From assembly GCA_963170055.1 (NCBI GenBank), contig CAUJGJ010000313.1:2411201-2475200 (forward strand): a DNA stretch of 64,000 bases. Direction: 5' to 3'. Numbering within the stretch: the stretch's first letter is position 1; each line of letters begins with the position of its first letter. The notes under the pieces were generated by a model, which saw nothing but the letters and a program-made list of their open reading frames with translations, was not told the origin of the DNA and did not search any database. This document shows positions 26,043 through 39,722 of this stretch, piece by piece. The stretch is from Halisarca cf. caerulea (taxonomy: Eukaryota; Porifera; Demospongiae; Chondrillida; Halisarcidae). The position numbers and the translations under genes are program-made.

Positions 26043-29000
26043 CGTTAACATTTCCTAATGATTTTTAAATACTTTGCAAATGTTAAATTTAAAGAAAGCA
26101 ATGATTAAAGTGTAAATTTGAAGAACTTAGAAACTTTGGAAATATTATTCTTTTGAAACTTTTAAATTTCTAACGTTAACATTTCCAAATGATTTTTAAA
26201 TACTTTGCAAATGTTAAATTTGTTTCGTCTGAAGATTACTACAAGTAGTTTAAAAGAATTTAGAAACTTTGGAAATATTATTCTTTTGAAACTTTTAAAT
26301 TTCTAACGTTAACATTTCCAAATGATTTTTAAATACTTTGCAAATGTTAAATTTAAAGAAAGCAAAGGTTACAAAGTGTAGATTTAAAGAATTTAGAAAC
26401 TTTGTAAATATTATTCTTTTGAAACTTTTAAATTTCTAACGTTAACATTTCCAAATGATTTTTAAATACTTTGCAAATGTTAAATTTAAAGAAAGCAAAG
26501 ATTACAAAGTGTAGATTTAAAGAATTTAGAAACTTTGGAAATATTATTCTTTTCAAACATTTAAATTTCTAACGTTAACATTTCAAAATGATTTTTAAAT
26601 ACTTTGCAAATGTTAAATTTAAAGAAAGCAAATATTACAAAGTGTAGATTTAAAGAATTTAGAAACTTTGGAAAAATTATTCTTTTGAAACTTTTAAATT
26701 TCTAACGTTAACATTTCCAAATGATTTTTAAATACTTTGCAAATGTTAAATTTGTTTCGTCTGAAGATTACTACAAGTAGTTTAAAAGAATTTAGAAACT
26801 TTAGAAATATTATTCTTTTGAAACTTTTAAATTTCTAACGTTAACATTTCCAAATGATTTTTAAATACTTTGCAAATGTTAAATTTATTTCGTCTGAAGA
26901 TTACTACAAGTAGTTTAAAAGAATTTAGAAACTTTGGAAATATTATTCTTTTGAAACTTTTAAATTTCTAACGTTAACATTTCCTAATGATTTTTAAATA
27001 CTTTACAAATGTTAAATTTAAAGAAAGCAATGATTAAAGTGTAAATTTGAAGAACTTAGAAACTTTGGAAATATTATTCTTTTGAAACTTTTAAATTTCT
27101 AACGTTAACATTTCCAAATGATTTTTAAATACTTTGCAAATGTTAAATTTGTTTCGTCTGAAGATTACTACAAGTAGTTTAAAAGAATTTAGAAACTTTG
27201 GAAATAATACTCTTTTGAAACTTTTAAATTTCTAACGTTAACATTTCCAAATGATTTTTAAATACTTTGCAAATGTTAAATTTCTCTCGTTTGAAGATTA
27301 CTACAAGTAGTTTAAAAGAATTTAGAAACTTTGGAAATAATACTCTGTTGAAACTTTTAAATTTGTAACGTTAACATTTCCAAATGATTTTTAAATACTT
27401 TGCAAATGTTAAATTTGTTTCGTCTGAAGATTACTACAAGTAGTTTAAAAGAATTTAGAAACTTTGGAAATATTAATCTTTTGAAACTTTTAAATTTCTA
27501 ACGTTAACATTTCCAAATGATTTTTAAATACTTTGCAAATGTTAAATTTGTTTCGTCTGAAGATTACTACAAGTAGTTTAAAAGAATTTAGAAACTTTGG
27601 AAATATTATTCTTTTGAAACTTTTAAATTTCTAACGTTAACATTTCCAAATGATTTTTAAATACTTTGCAAATGTTAAATTTAAAGAAAGCAAAGATTAC
27701 AAAGTGTAGATTTAAAGAATTTAGAAACTTTGGAAATATTATTCTTTTGAAACTTTTAAATTTCTAACGTTTACATTTCCAAATGATTTTTAAATACTTT
27801 GCAAATGTTAAATTTAAAGAAAGTAAAGATTACAAAGTGTAGATTTGAAGAATTTAGGAACTTTGGAAATATTATTCTTTTGAAACTTTTAAATTTCTAA
27901 CGTTAACATTTCCAAATGATTTTTAAATACTTTGCAAATGTTAAATTTGTTTCGTCTGAAGATTACTACAAGTAGTTTAAAAGAATTTAGAAACTTTGGA
28001 AATATTATTCTTTTGAAACTTTTAAATTTCTAACGTTAACATTTCCAAATGATTTTTAAATACTTTGCAAATGTTAAATTTAAAGAAAGCAAAGATTACA
28101 AAGTGTAGATTTAAAGAATTTAGAAACTTTGGAAATATTATTCTTTTTAAACTTTTAAATTTCTAACGTTAACATTTCCAAATGATTTTTGAATACTTTG
28201 CAAATGTTAAATTTAAAGAAAGCAAAGATTACAAAGTGTAGATTTAAAGAATTTAGAGACTTTGGAAATATTATTCTTTTGAAACTTTTAAATTTCTAAC
28301 GTTAACATTTCCAAATGATTTTTAAATACTTTGCAAATGTTAAACTTGTTTCGTTTGAAGATTACTACAAGTAGTTTAAGAGAATTTAGAAACATTGGAA
28401 ATATTATTGTTTTGAAACTTTTAAATTTCTAACGTTAACATTTCCAAATGATTTTTAAATACTTTGCAAATGTTAAATTTGTTTCGTCTGCAGATTACTA
28501 CAAGTAGTTTAAAAGAATTTAGAAACTTTGGAAATAATATTCTTTTGAAACTTTTAAATTTCTAACGTAAACATTTCCAAATGATTTTTAAATACTTTGC
28601 AAACGTTAAATTTAAAGAAAGTAAAGATTACAAAGTGTAGATTTAAAGAATTTAGAAACTTTGGAAATATTATTCTTTTGAAACTTTTAAATTTCTAACG
28701 TTAACATTTCCAAATGATTTTTGAATACTTTGCAAATGTTAAATTTAAAGAAAGCAAAGATTACAAAGTGTAGATTTAAAGAATTTAGAAACTTTGGAAA
28801 TATTATTCTTTTGAAACTTTTAAATTTCTAACGTTAACATTTCCAAATGATTTTTAAATACTTTGCAAATGTTAAATTTGTTTCGTTTGAAGATTACTAC
28901 AAGTAGTTTAAAAGAATTTAGAAACTTTGGAAATATTATTCTTTTGAAACTTTTAAATTTCTAACGTTAACATTTCCAAATGATTTTTAAATACTTTGCA

Positions 29001-29496
29001 AATGTTAAATTTAAAGAAAGTAAAGATTGCAAAGTGTAGATTTAAAGAATTTAGAAACTTTGGAAATATTATTCTTTTGAAACTTTTAAATTTCTAACGT
29101 TAACATTTCCAAATGATTTTTGAATACTTTGCAAATGTTAAATTTAAAGAAAGCAAAGATTACAAAGTGTAGATTTAAAGAATTTAGAAACTTTGGAAAT
29201 ATTATTCTTTTGAAACTTTTAAATTTCTAACGTTAACATTTCCAAATGATTTTTAAATACTTTGCAAATGTTAAATTTGTTTCGTGTGAAGATTACTACA
29301 AGTAGTTTAAAAGAATTTAGAAACTTTGGAAATATTATTCTTTTGAAACTTTTAAATTTCTAACGTTAACATTTCCAAATGATTTTTAAATACTTTGCAA
29401 ATGTTAAATTTGTTTCGTCTGAAGATTACTACAAGTAGTTTAAAAGAATTTAGAAACTTTGGAAATATTATTCTTTTGAAACTTTTAAATTTCTAA
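26043..29496 (+). repeat. 26-monomer segment with rare variants
   Basis: Contains AAAGGTT with TTTGTAAAT B (26307), CAAACATTT B, AAATATT B, C with TTTACAAATG, A with TTTCTCTCG and CTCTGTTG (27237), CGTTTACATT B (27768), TTTTTAAAC B, GAATAC with TTTAGAGAC B, GTTAAACTTG A, TCTGCAG and AAACGTT. The same order is present at 59784-63370, offsets 33,741 then 33,874. The change of 133 is one additional TCTGCAG monomer in the second copy (61243-61375). Confidence 0.87.
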
Positions 29497-32281
29497 CGTT
29501 AACATTTCCTAATGATTTTTAAATACTTTGCAAATGTTAAATTTAAAGAAAGCAATGATTAAAGTGTAAATTTGAAGAACTTAGAAACTTTGGAAATATT
29601 ATTCTTTTGAAACTTTTAAATTTCTAACGTTAACATTTCCAAATGATTTTTAAATACTTTGCAAATGTTAAATTTGTTTCGTTTGAAGATTACTACAAGT
29701 AGTTTAAAAGAATTTAGAAACTTTGGAAATATTATTCTTTTGAAACTTTTAAATTTCTAACGTTAACATTTCCAAATGATTTTTAAATACTTTGCAAATG
29801 TTAAATTTAAAGAAAGTAAAGATTGCAAAGTGTAGATTTAAAGAATTTAGAAACTTTGGAAATATTATTCTTTTGAAACTTTTAAATTTCTAACGTTAAC
29901 ATTTCCAAATGATTTTTGAATACTTTGCAAATGTTAAATTTAAAGAAAGCAAAGATTACAAAGTGTAGATTTAAAGAATTTAGAAACTTTGGAAATATTA
30001 TTCTTTTGAAACTTTTAAATTTCTAACGTTAACATTTCCAAATGATTTTTAAATACTTTGCAAATGTTAAATTTGTTTCGTGTGAAGATTACTACAAGTA
30101 GTTTAAAAGAATTTAGAAACTTTGGAAATATTATTCTTTTGAAACTTTTAAATTTCTAACGTTAACATTTCCAAATGATTTTTAAATACTTTGCAAATGT
30201 TAAATTTGTTTCGTCTGAAGATTACTACAAGTAGTTTAAAAGAATTTAGAAACTTTGGAAATATTATTCTTTTGAAACTTTTAAATTTCTAACGTTAACA
30301 TTTCCTAATGATTTTTAAATACTTTGCAAATGTTAAATTTAAAGAAAGCAATGATTAAAGTGTAAATTTGAAGAACTTAGAAACTTTGGAAATATTATTC
30401 TTTTGAAACTTTTAAATTTCTAACGTTAACATTTCCAAATGATTTTTAAATACTTTGCAAATGTTAAATTTGTTTCGTCTGAAGATTACTACAAGTAGTT
30501 TAAAAGAATTTAGAAACTTTGGAAATAATACTCTTTTGAAACTTCTAAATTTCTAACGTTAACATTTCCAAATGATTTTTAAATACTTTGCAAATGTTAA
30601 ATTTGTTTCGTCTGAAGATTACTACAAGTAGTTTAAAAGAATTTAGAAACTTTGGAAATATTATTCTTTTGAAACTTTTAAATTTCTAACGTTAACATTT
30701 CCAAATGATTTTTAAATACTTTGCAAATGTTAAATTTAAAGAAAGCAAAGGTTACAAAGTGTAGATTTAAAGAATTTAGAAACTTTGTAAATATTATTCT
30801 TTTGAAACTTTTAAATTTCTAACGTTAACATTTCCAAATGATTTTTAAATACTTTGCAAATGTTAAATTTGTTTCGTCTGAAGATTACTACAAGTAGTTT
30901 AAAAGAATTTAGAAACTTTGGAAATATTATTCTTTTGAAACTTTTAAATTTCTAACGTTAACATTTCCTAATGATTTTTAAATACTTTGCAAATGTTAAA
31001 TTTAAAGAAAGCAATGATTAAAGTGTAAATTTGAAGAACTTAGAAACTTTGGAAATATTATTCTTTTGAAACTTTTAAATTTCTAACGTTAACATTTCCA
31101 AATGATTTTTAAATACTTTGCAAATGTTAAATTTGTTTCGTTTGAAGATTACTACAAGTAGTTTAAAAGAATTTAGAAACTTTGGAAATATTATTCTTTT
31201 GAAACTTTTAAATTTCTAACGTTAACATTTCCAAATGATTTTTAAATACTTTGCAAATGTTAAATTTAAAGAAAGTAAAGATTGCAAAGTGTAGATTTAA
31301 AGAATTTAGAAACTTTGGCAATATTATTCTTTTGAAACTTTTAAATTTCTAACGTTAACATTTCCAAATGATTTTTGAATACTTTGCAAATGTTAAATTT
31401 AAAGAAAGCAAAGATTACAAAGTGTAGATTTAAAGAATTTAGAAACTTTGGAAATATTATTCTTTTGAAACTTTTAAATTTCTAACGTTAACATTTCCAA
31501 ATGATTTTTAAATACTTTGCAAATGTTAAATTTGTTTCGTGTGAAGATTACTACAAGTAGTTTAAAAGAATTTAGAAACTTTGGAAATATTATTCTTTTG
31601 AAACTTTTAAATTTCTAACGTTAACATTTCCAAATGATTTTTAAATACTTTGCAAATGTTAAATTTGTTTCGTCTGAAGATTACTACAAGTAGTTTAAAA
31701 GAATTTAGAAACTTTGGAAATATTATTCTTTTGAAACTTTTAAATTTCTAACGTTAACATTTCCTAATGATTTTTAAATACTTTGCAAATGTTAAATTTA
31801 AAGAAAGCAATGATTAAAGTGTAAATTTGAAGAACTTAGAAACTTTGGAAATATTATTCTTTTGAAACTTTTAAATTTCTAACGTTAACATTTCCAAATG
31901 ATTTTTAAATACTTTGCAAATGTTAAATTTGTTTCGTCTGAAGATTACTACAAGTAGTTTAAAAGAATTTAGAAACTTTGGAAATAATACTCTTTTGAAA
32001 CTTCTAAATTTCTAACGTTAACATTTCCAAATGATTTTTAAATACTTTGCAAATGTTAAATTTGTTTCGTCTGAAGATTACTACAAGTAGTTTAAAAGAA
32101 TTTAGAAACTTTGGAAATATTATTCTTTTGAAACTTTTAAATTTCTAACGTTAACATTTCCAAATGATTTTTAAATACTTTGCAAATGTTAAATTTAAAG
32201 AAAGCAAAGGTTACAAAGTGTAGATTTAAAGAATTTAGAAACTTTGTAAATATTATTCTTTTGAAACTTTTAAATTTCTAA
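29497..32281 (+). repeat. 11-monomer higher-order unit, about two copies
   Basis: Units begin at type C monomers 29497 and 30956, 1459 bp apart. Order: C, A-TTTGAAG, B-ATTGC, B-GAATAC, A-TGTGAAG, A-TCTGAAG, C, A with CTTCTAAAT, A, B with AAAGGTT/TTTGTAAAT, A. The second copy has ten monomers and ends after the AAAGGTT monomer (32149-32281). It also carries a private TTTGGCAAT change near 31318. This block has no counterpart in the second superrepeat copy. Confidence 0.88.
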
Positions 32282-33476
32282 CGTTAACATTTCCAAATGA
32301 TTTTTAAATACTTTGCAAATGTTAAATTTAAAGAAAGCAAAGATTACAAAGTGTAGATTTAAAGAATTTAGAAACTTTGGAAATATTATTCTTTTGAAAC
32401 ATTTAAATTTCTAACGTTAACATTTCAAAATGATTTTTAAATACTTTGCAAATGTTAAATTTAAAGAAAGCAAATATTACAAAGTGTAGATTTAAAGAAT
32501 TTAGAAACTTTGGAAAAATTATTCTTTTGAAACTTTTAAATTTCTAACGTTAACATTTCCAAATGATTTTTAAATACTTTGCAAATGTTAAATTTGTTTC
32601 GTCTGAAGATTACTACAAGTAGTTTAAAAGAATTTAGAAACTTTAGAAATATTATTATTTTGAAACTTTTAAATTTCTAACGTTAACATTTCCAAATGAT
32701 TTTTAAATACTTTGCAAATGTTAAATTTGTTTCGTCTGAAGATTACTACAAGTAGTTTAAAAGAATTTAGAAACTTTGGAAATATTATTGTTTTGAAACT
32801 TTTAAATTTCTAACGTTAACATTTCCTAATGATTTTTAAATACTTTACAAATGTTAAATTTAAAGAAAGCAATGATTAAAGTGTAAATTTGAAGAACTTA
32901 GAAACTTTGGAAATATTATTCTTTTGAAACTTTTAAATTTCTAACGTTAACATTTCCAAATGATTTTTAAATACTTTGCAAATGTTAAATTTGTTTCGTC
33001 TGAAGATTACTACAAGTAGTTTAAAAGAATTTAGAAACTTTGGAAATAATACTCTTTTGAAACTTTTAAATTTCTAACGTTAACATTTCCAAATGATTTT
33101 TAAATACTTTGCAAATGTTAAATTTGTTTCGTCTGAAGATTACTACAAGTAGTTTAAAAGAATTTAGAAACTTTGGAAATAATACTCTGTTGAAACTTTG
33201 AAATTTGTAACGTTAACATTTCCAAATGATTTTTAAATACTTTGCAAATGTTAAATTTGTTTCGTCTGAAGATTACTACAAGTAGTTTAAAAGAATTTAG
33301 AAACTTTGGAAATATTAATCTTTTGAAACTTTTAAATTTCTAACGTTAACATTTCCAAATGATTTTTAAATACTTTGCAAATGTTAAATTTAAAGAAAGC
33401 AAAGATTACAAAGTGTAGATTTAAAGAATTTAGAAACTTTGGAAATATTATTCTTTTGAAACTTTTAAATTTCTAA
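32282..33476 (+). repeat. Nine-monomer transition segment
   Basis: B with GAAACATTTAAAT, B with CATTTCAAAATG and AAATATT, A with CTTTAGAAAT and TTATTATTTT, A with TATTGTTTT, C with TTTACAAATG (32814), A-AATACT, A with CTCTGTTGAAACTTTGAAA, A with TATTAATC, B. It links the 11-monomer block to the 10-monomer block. Its first monomers resemble the tail of the 30-monomer unit. Confidence 0.82.
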
Positions 33477-36400
33477 CGTTAACATTTCCAAATGATTTTT
33501 AAATACTTTGCAAATGTTAAATTTGTTTCGTCTGAAGATTACAAAGTGTCGATTTAAAGAATTTAGAAACTTTGGAAAAATTATTCTTTTGAAACTTTTA
33601 AATTTCTAACGTTAACATTTCCAAATGATTTTTAAATACTTTGCAAATGTTAAATTTGTTTCGTTTGAAGATTACTACAAGTAGTTTAAAAGAATTTAGA
33701 AACTTTGGAAATATTATTCTTTTGAAACTTTTAAATTTCTAACGTTAACATTTCCAAATGATTTTTAAATACTTTGCAAATGTTAAATTTAAAGAAAGTA
33801 AAGATTACAAAGTGTAGATTTGAAGAATTTAGAAACTTTGGAAATATTATTCTTTTGAAACTTTTAAATTTCTAACGTTAACATTTCCAAATGATTTTTA
33901 AATACTTTGCAAATGTTAAATTTGTTTCGTCTGAAGATTACTACAAGTAGTTTAAAAGAATTTAGAAACTTTGGAAATAATACTCTTTTGAAACTTTTAA
34001 ATTTCTAACGTTAACATTTCCAAATGATTTTTAAATACTTTGCAAATGTTAAATTTGTTTCGTCTGAAGATTACAAAGTGTAGATTTAAAGAATTTAGAA
34101 ACTTTGGAAATATTATTCTTTTGAAACTTTTAAATTTCTAACGTTAACATTTTCAAATGATTTTTAAATACTTTGCAAATGTTAAATTTAAAGAAAGCAA
34201 AGATTACAAAGTGTAGATTTAAAGAATTTAGAAACTTTGGAAATATTATTCTTTTGAAACTTTTAAATTTCTAACGTTAACATTTCCAAATGATTTTTAA
34301 ATACTTTGCAAATGTTAAATTTGTTTCGTCTGAAGATTACTACAAGTAGTTTAAAAGAATTTAGAAACTTTGGAAATAATACTCTTTTGAAACTTTTAAA
34401 TTTCTAACGTTAACATTTCCAAATGATTTTTAAATACTTTGCAAATGTTAAATTTGTTTCGTCTGAAGATTACTACAAGTAGTTTAAAAGAATTTAGAAA
34501 CTTTGGAAATAATACTCTGTTGAAACTTTGAAATTTGTAACGTTAACATTTCCAAATGATTTTTAAATACTTTGCAAATGTTAAATTTGTTTCGTCTGAA
34601 GATTACTACAAGTAGTTTAAAAGAATTTAGAAACTTTGGAAATATTAATCTTTTGAAACTTTTAAATTTCTAACGTTAACATTTCCAAATGATTTTTAAA
34701 TACTTTGCAAATGTTAAATTTAAAGAAAGCAAAGATTACAAAGTGTAGATTTAAAGAATTTAGAAACTTTGGAAATATTATTCTTTTGAAACTTTTAAAT
34801 TTCTAACGTTAACATTTCCAAATGATTTTTAAATACTTTGCAAATGTTAAATTTGTTTCGTCTGAAGATTACAAAGTGTCGATTTAAAGAATTTAGAAAC
34901 TTTGGAAAAATTATTCTTTTGAAACTTTTAAATTTCTAACGTTAACATTTCCAAATGATTTTTAAATACTTTGCAAATGTTAAATTTGTTTCGTTTGAAG
35001 ATTACTACAAGTAGTTTAAAAGAATTTAGAAACTTTGGAAATATTATTCTTTTGAAACTTTTAAATTTCTAACGTTAACATTTCCAAATGATTTTTAAAT
35101 ACTTTGCAAATGTTAAATTTAAAGAAAGTAAAGATTACAAAGTGTAGATTTGAAGAATTTAGAAACTTTGGAAATATTATTCTTTTGAAACTTTTAAATT
35201 TCTAACGTTAACATTTCCAAATGATTTTTAAATACTTTGCAAATGTTAAATTTGTTTCGTCTGAAGATTACTACAAGTAGTTTAAAAGAATTTAGAAACT
35301 TTGGAAATAATACTCTTTTGAAACTTTTAAATTTCTAACGTTAACATTTCCAAATGATTTTTAAATACTTTGCAAATGTTAAATTTGTTTCGTCTGAAGA
35401 TTACAAAGTGTAGATTTAAAGAATTTAGAAACTTTGGAAATATTATTCTTTTGAAACTTTTAAATTTCTAACGTTAACATTTTCAAATGATTTTTAAATA
35501 CTTTGCAAATGTTAAATTTAAAGAAAGCAAAGATTACAAAGTGTAGATTTAAAGAATTTAGAAACTTTGGAAATATTATTCTTTTGAAACTTTTAAATTT
35601 CTAACGTTAACATTTCCAAATGATTTTTAAATACTTTGCAAATGTTAAATTTAAAGAAAGTTAAGATTACAAAGTGTAGATTTGAAGAATTTAGAAACTT
35701 TGGAAATATTATTCTTTTGAAACTTTTAAATTTCTAACGTTAACATTTCCAAATGATTTTAAATACTTTGCAAATGTTAAATTTGTTTCGTCTGAAGATT
35801 ACTACAAGTAGTTTAAAAGAATTTAGAAACTTTGGAAATAATACTCTTTTGAAACTTTTAAATTTCTAACGTTAACATTTCCAAATGATTTTTAAATACT
35901 TTGCAAATGTTAAATTTGCTTCGTTTGAAGATTACTACAAGTAGTTTAAAAGAATTTAGAAACTTTGGAAATATTATTCTTTTGAAACTTTTAAATTTCT
36001 AACGTTAACATTTCCAAATGATTTTTAAATACTTTGCAAATGTTAAATTTAAAGAAAGCAAAGATTACAAAGTGTAGATTTAAAGAATTTAGAAACTTTG
36101 GAAATATTATTCTTTTGAAACTTTTAAATTTCTAACGTTAACATTTCCAAATGATTTTTAAATACTTTGCAAATGTTAAATTTGTTTCGTCTGAAGATTA
36201 CAAAGTGTCGATTTAAAGAATTTAGAAACTTTGGAAAAATTATTCTTTTGAAACTTTTAAATTTCTAACGTTAACATTTCCAAATGATTTTTAAATACTT
36301 TGCAAATGTTAAATTTGTTTCGTTTGAAGATTACTACAAGTAGTTTAAAAGAATTTAGAAACTTTGGAAATATTCTTTTGAAACTTTTAAATTTCTAACG

Positions 36401-37461
36401 TTAACATTTCCAAATGATTTTTAAATACTTTGCAAATGTTAAATTTAAAGAAAGTAAAGATTACAAAGTGTAGATTTGAAGAATTTAGAAACTTTGGAAA
36501 TATTATTCTTTTGAAACTTTTAAATTTCTAACGTTAACATTTCCAAATGATTTTTAAATACTTTGCAAATGTTAAATTTGTTTCGTCTGAAGATTACTAC
36601 AAGTAGTTTAAAAGAATTTAGAAACTTTGGAAATAATACTCTTTTGAAACTTTTAAATTTCTAACGTTAACATTTCCAAATGATTTTTAAATACTTTGCA
36701 AATGTTAAATTTGTTTCGTCTGAAGATTACAAAGTGTAGATTTAAAGAATTTAGAAACTTTGGAAATATTATTCTTTTGAAACTTTTAAATTTCTAACGT
36801 TAACATTTCCAAATGATTTTTAAATACTTTGCAAATGTTAAATTTAAAGAAAGCAAAGATTACAAAGTGTAGATTTAAAGAATTTAGAAACTTTGGAAAT
36901 ATTATTCTTTTGAAACTTTTAAATTTCTAACGTTAACATTTCCAAATGATTTTTAAATACTTTGCAAATGTTAAATTTAAAGAAAGTAAAGATTACAAAG
37001 TGTAGATTTGAAGAATTTAGAAACTTTGGAAATATTATTCTTTTGAAACTTTTAAATTTCTAACGTTAACATTTCCAAATGATTTTAAATACTTTGCAAA
37101 TGTTAAATTTGTTTCGTCTGAAGATTACTACAAGTAGTTTAAAAGAATTTAGAAACTTTGGAAATAATACTCTTTTGAAACTTTTAAATTTCTAACGTTA
37201 ACATTTCCAAATGATTTTTAAATACTTTGCAAATGTTAAATTTGTTTCGTTTGAAGATTACTACAAGTAGTTTAAAAGAATTTAGAAACTTTGGAAATAT
37301 TATTCTTTTGAAACTTTTAAATTTCTAACGTTAACATTTCCAAATGATTTTTAAATACTTTGCAAATGTTAAATTTAAAGAAAGCAAAGATTACAAAGTG
37401 TAGATTTAAAGAATTTAGAAACTTTGGAAATATTATTCTTTTGAAACTTTTAAATTTCTAA
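33477..37461 (+). repeat. 10-monomer higher-order repeat, three copies
   Basis: Units 33477-34806 (1330 bp), 34807-36135 (1329 bp) and 36136-37461 (1326 bp), each headed by an A/B hybrid with AAAGTGTCGATTT. Shared order: hybrid, A-TTTGAAG, B-GATTTGAAG, A-AATACT, hybrid with GTGTAG, B-GCAAAG. Units 2 and 3 then agree fully: B-GATTTGAAG, A with the 1-bp deletion GATTTTAAAT, A-TTTGAAG, B. Unit 1 instead has A, A-CTGTTG, A-TTAATC, B. Unit 3 has a 3-bp deletion (GGAAATATTC near 36370). Units 1 and 2 share CATTTTCAAATG. Confidence 0.9.
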
Positions 37462-39722
37462 CGTTAACATTTCCAAATGATTTTTAAATACTTTGCAAAT
37501 GTTAAATTTAAAGAAAGTAAAGATTACAAAGTGTAGATTTGAAGAATTTAGAAACATTGGAAATATTATTCTTTTGAAACTTTTAAATTTCTAACGTTAA
37601 CATTTCCAAATGATTTTTAAATACTTTGCAAATGTTAAATTTGTTTCGTCTGAAGATTACTACAAGTAGTTTAAAAGAATTTAGAAACTTTGGAAATAAT
37701 ACTCTTTTGAAACTTTTAAATTTCTAACGTTAACATTTCCAAATGATTTTTAAATACTTTGAAAATGTTAAATTTGTTTCGTCTAAAGATTACAAAGTGT
37801 AGATTTAAAGAATTTAGAAACTTTGGAAATATTATTCTTTTGAAACTTTTAAATTTCTAACGTTAACATTTCCAAATGATTTTTAAATACTTTGCAAATG
37901 TTAAATTTGTTTCGTCTGAAGATTACTACAAGTAGTTTAAAAGAATTTAGAAACTTTGGAAATAATACTCTTTTGAAACTTTTAAATTTCTAACGTTAAC
38001 ATTTCCAAATGATTTTTAAATACTTTGCAAATGTTAAATTTGTTTCGTCTGAAGATTACTACAAGTAGTTTAAAAGAATTTAGAAACTTTGGAAATATTA
38101 TTCTTTTGAAACTTTTAAATTTCTAACGTTAACATTTCCAAATGATTTTTAAATACTTTGCAAATGTTAAATTTGTTTCGTCTGAAGATTACTACAAGTA
38201 GTTTAAAAGAATTTAGAAACTTTGGAAATATTATTCTTTTGAAACTTTTAAATTTCTAACGTTAACATTTCCAAATGATTTTTAAATACTTTGCAAATGT
38301 TAAATTTGTTTCGTCTGAAGATTACTACAAGTAGTTTAAAAGAATTTAGAAACTTTGGAAATATTATTCTTTTGAAACTTTTAAATTTCTAACGTTAACA
38401 TTTCCAAATGATTTTTAACTACTTTGCAAATGTTAAATTTAAAGAAAGTAAAGATTACTAAGTGTAGATTTAAAGAATTTAGAAACTTTGGAAATATTAT
38501 TCTTTTGAAACTTTTAAATTTCTAACGTTAACATTTCCAAATGATTTTTAAATAATTTGCAAATGTTAAATTTAAAGAAAGTAAAGATTACAAAGTGTAG
38601 ATTTAAAGAATTTAGAAACTTTGGAAATATTATTCTTTTGAAACTTTTAAATTTCTAACGTTAACATTTCCAAATGATTTTTAAATACTTTGCAAATGTT
38701 AAATTTGTTTCGTCTGAAGATTACTACAAGTAGTTTAAAAGAATTTAGAAACTTTGGAAATATTATTCTTTTGAAACTTTTAAATTTCTAACGTTAACAT
38801 TTCCAAATTATTTTTAAATACTTTGCAAATGTTAAATTTGTTTCGTTTGAAGATTACTACAAGTAGTTTAAAAGAATTTAGAAACTTTGGAAATAATACT
38901 CTTTTGAAACTTTTAAATTTCTAACGTTAACATTTCCAAATGATTTTTAAATACTTTGCAAATGTTAAATTTGTTTCGTTTGAAGATTACTACAAGTAGT
39001 TTAAAAGAATTTAGAAACTTTGGAAATATTATTCTTTTGAAACTTTTAAATTTCTAACGTTAACATTTCCAAATGATTTTTAAATACTTTGCAAATGTTA
39101 AATTTAAAGAAAGCAAAGATTACAAAGTGTAGATTTAAAGAATTTAGAAACTTTGGAAATATTATTCTTTTGAAACTTTTAAATTTCTAACGTTAACATT
39201 TCCAAATGATTTTTAAATACTTTGCAAATGTTAAATTTAAAGAAAGTAAAGATTACAAAGTGTAGATTTGAAGAATTTAGAAACATTGGAAATATTATTC
39301 TTTTGAAACTTTTAAATTTCTAACGTTAACATTTCCAAATGATTTTTAAATACTTTGCAAATGTTAAATTTGTTTCGTCTGAAGATTACTACAAGTAGTT
39401 TAAAAGAATTTAGAAACTTTGGAAATAATACTCTTTTGAAACTTTTAAATTTCTAACGTTAACATTTCCAAATGATTTTTAAATACTTTGCAAATGTTAA
39501 ATTTGTTTCGTCTAAAGATTACAAAGTGTAGATTTAAAGAATTTAGAAACTTTGGAAATATTATTCTTTTGAAACTTTTAAATTTCTAACGTTAACATTT
39601 CCAAATGATTTTTAAATACTTTGCAAATGTTAAATTTGTTTCGTCTGAAGATTACTACAAGTAGTTTAAAAGAATTTAGAAACTTTGGAAATAATACTCT
39701 TTTGAAACTTTTAAATTTCTAA
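37462..39722 (+). repeat. 17-monomer segment with a run of four type A monomers
   Basis: Starts with B-AAACATTGG, A, hybrid TCTAAAG, then four consecutive type A monomers (37861-38392). Two unusual B monomers follow: AACTAC with ATTACTAAGTG (38393) and AATAATTTG (38526). After two A monomers and A-TTTGAAG (38925) the order B, B-AAACATTGG, A, TCTAAAG hybrid, A repeats that seen at 3187-3851, leading into the second superrepeat copy. Confidence 0.82.

Larger units (their letters stand above)
1..29760 (+). repeat. Large superrepeat, copy 1
   Basis: This segment is matched monomer by monomer in the same order and orientation by 39723-63634. Rare markers shared by both copies include CTCTTG with its 2-bp deletion (1831 and 41553), the ATAAAC/TTTTTAAAC monomer (1859 on), CTTATAAAT plus AACTAC (about 9680-9725 and 45551-45592), CATATCC (11830 and 46770; 19935 and 56334), TTTCTCTCG (27281 and 61022) and GTTAAACTTG (28344 and 62218). 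The offset changes in monomer-sized steps, so the copies differ by gain and loss of monomer blocks. The true left limit may lie outside the window. Confidence 0.85.

Noticed and set aside
27768..27778. Yeast-like replication origin consensus in the CGTTTACATTT variant
   Set aside because: TTTACATTT fits the core of the ACS, but both flanking bases do not, it occurs in only two monomers (27768 and 61642), and such matches are expected by chance in DNA with 79% A+T.
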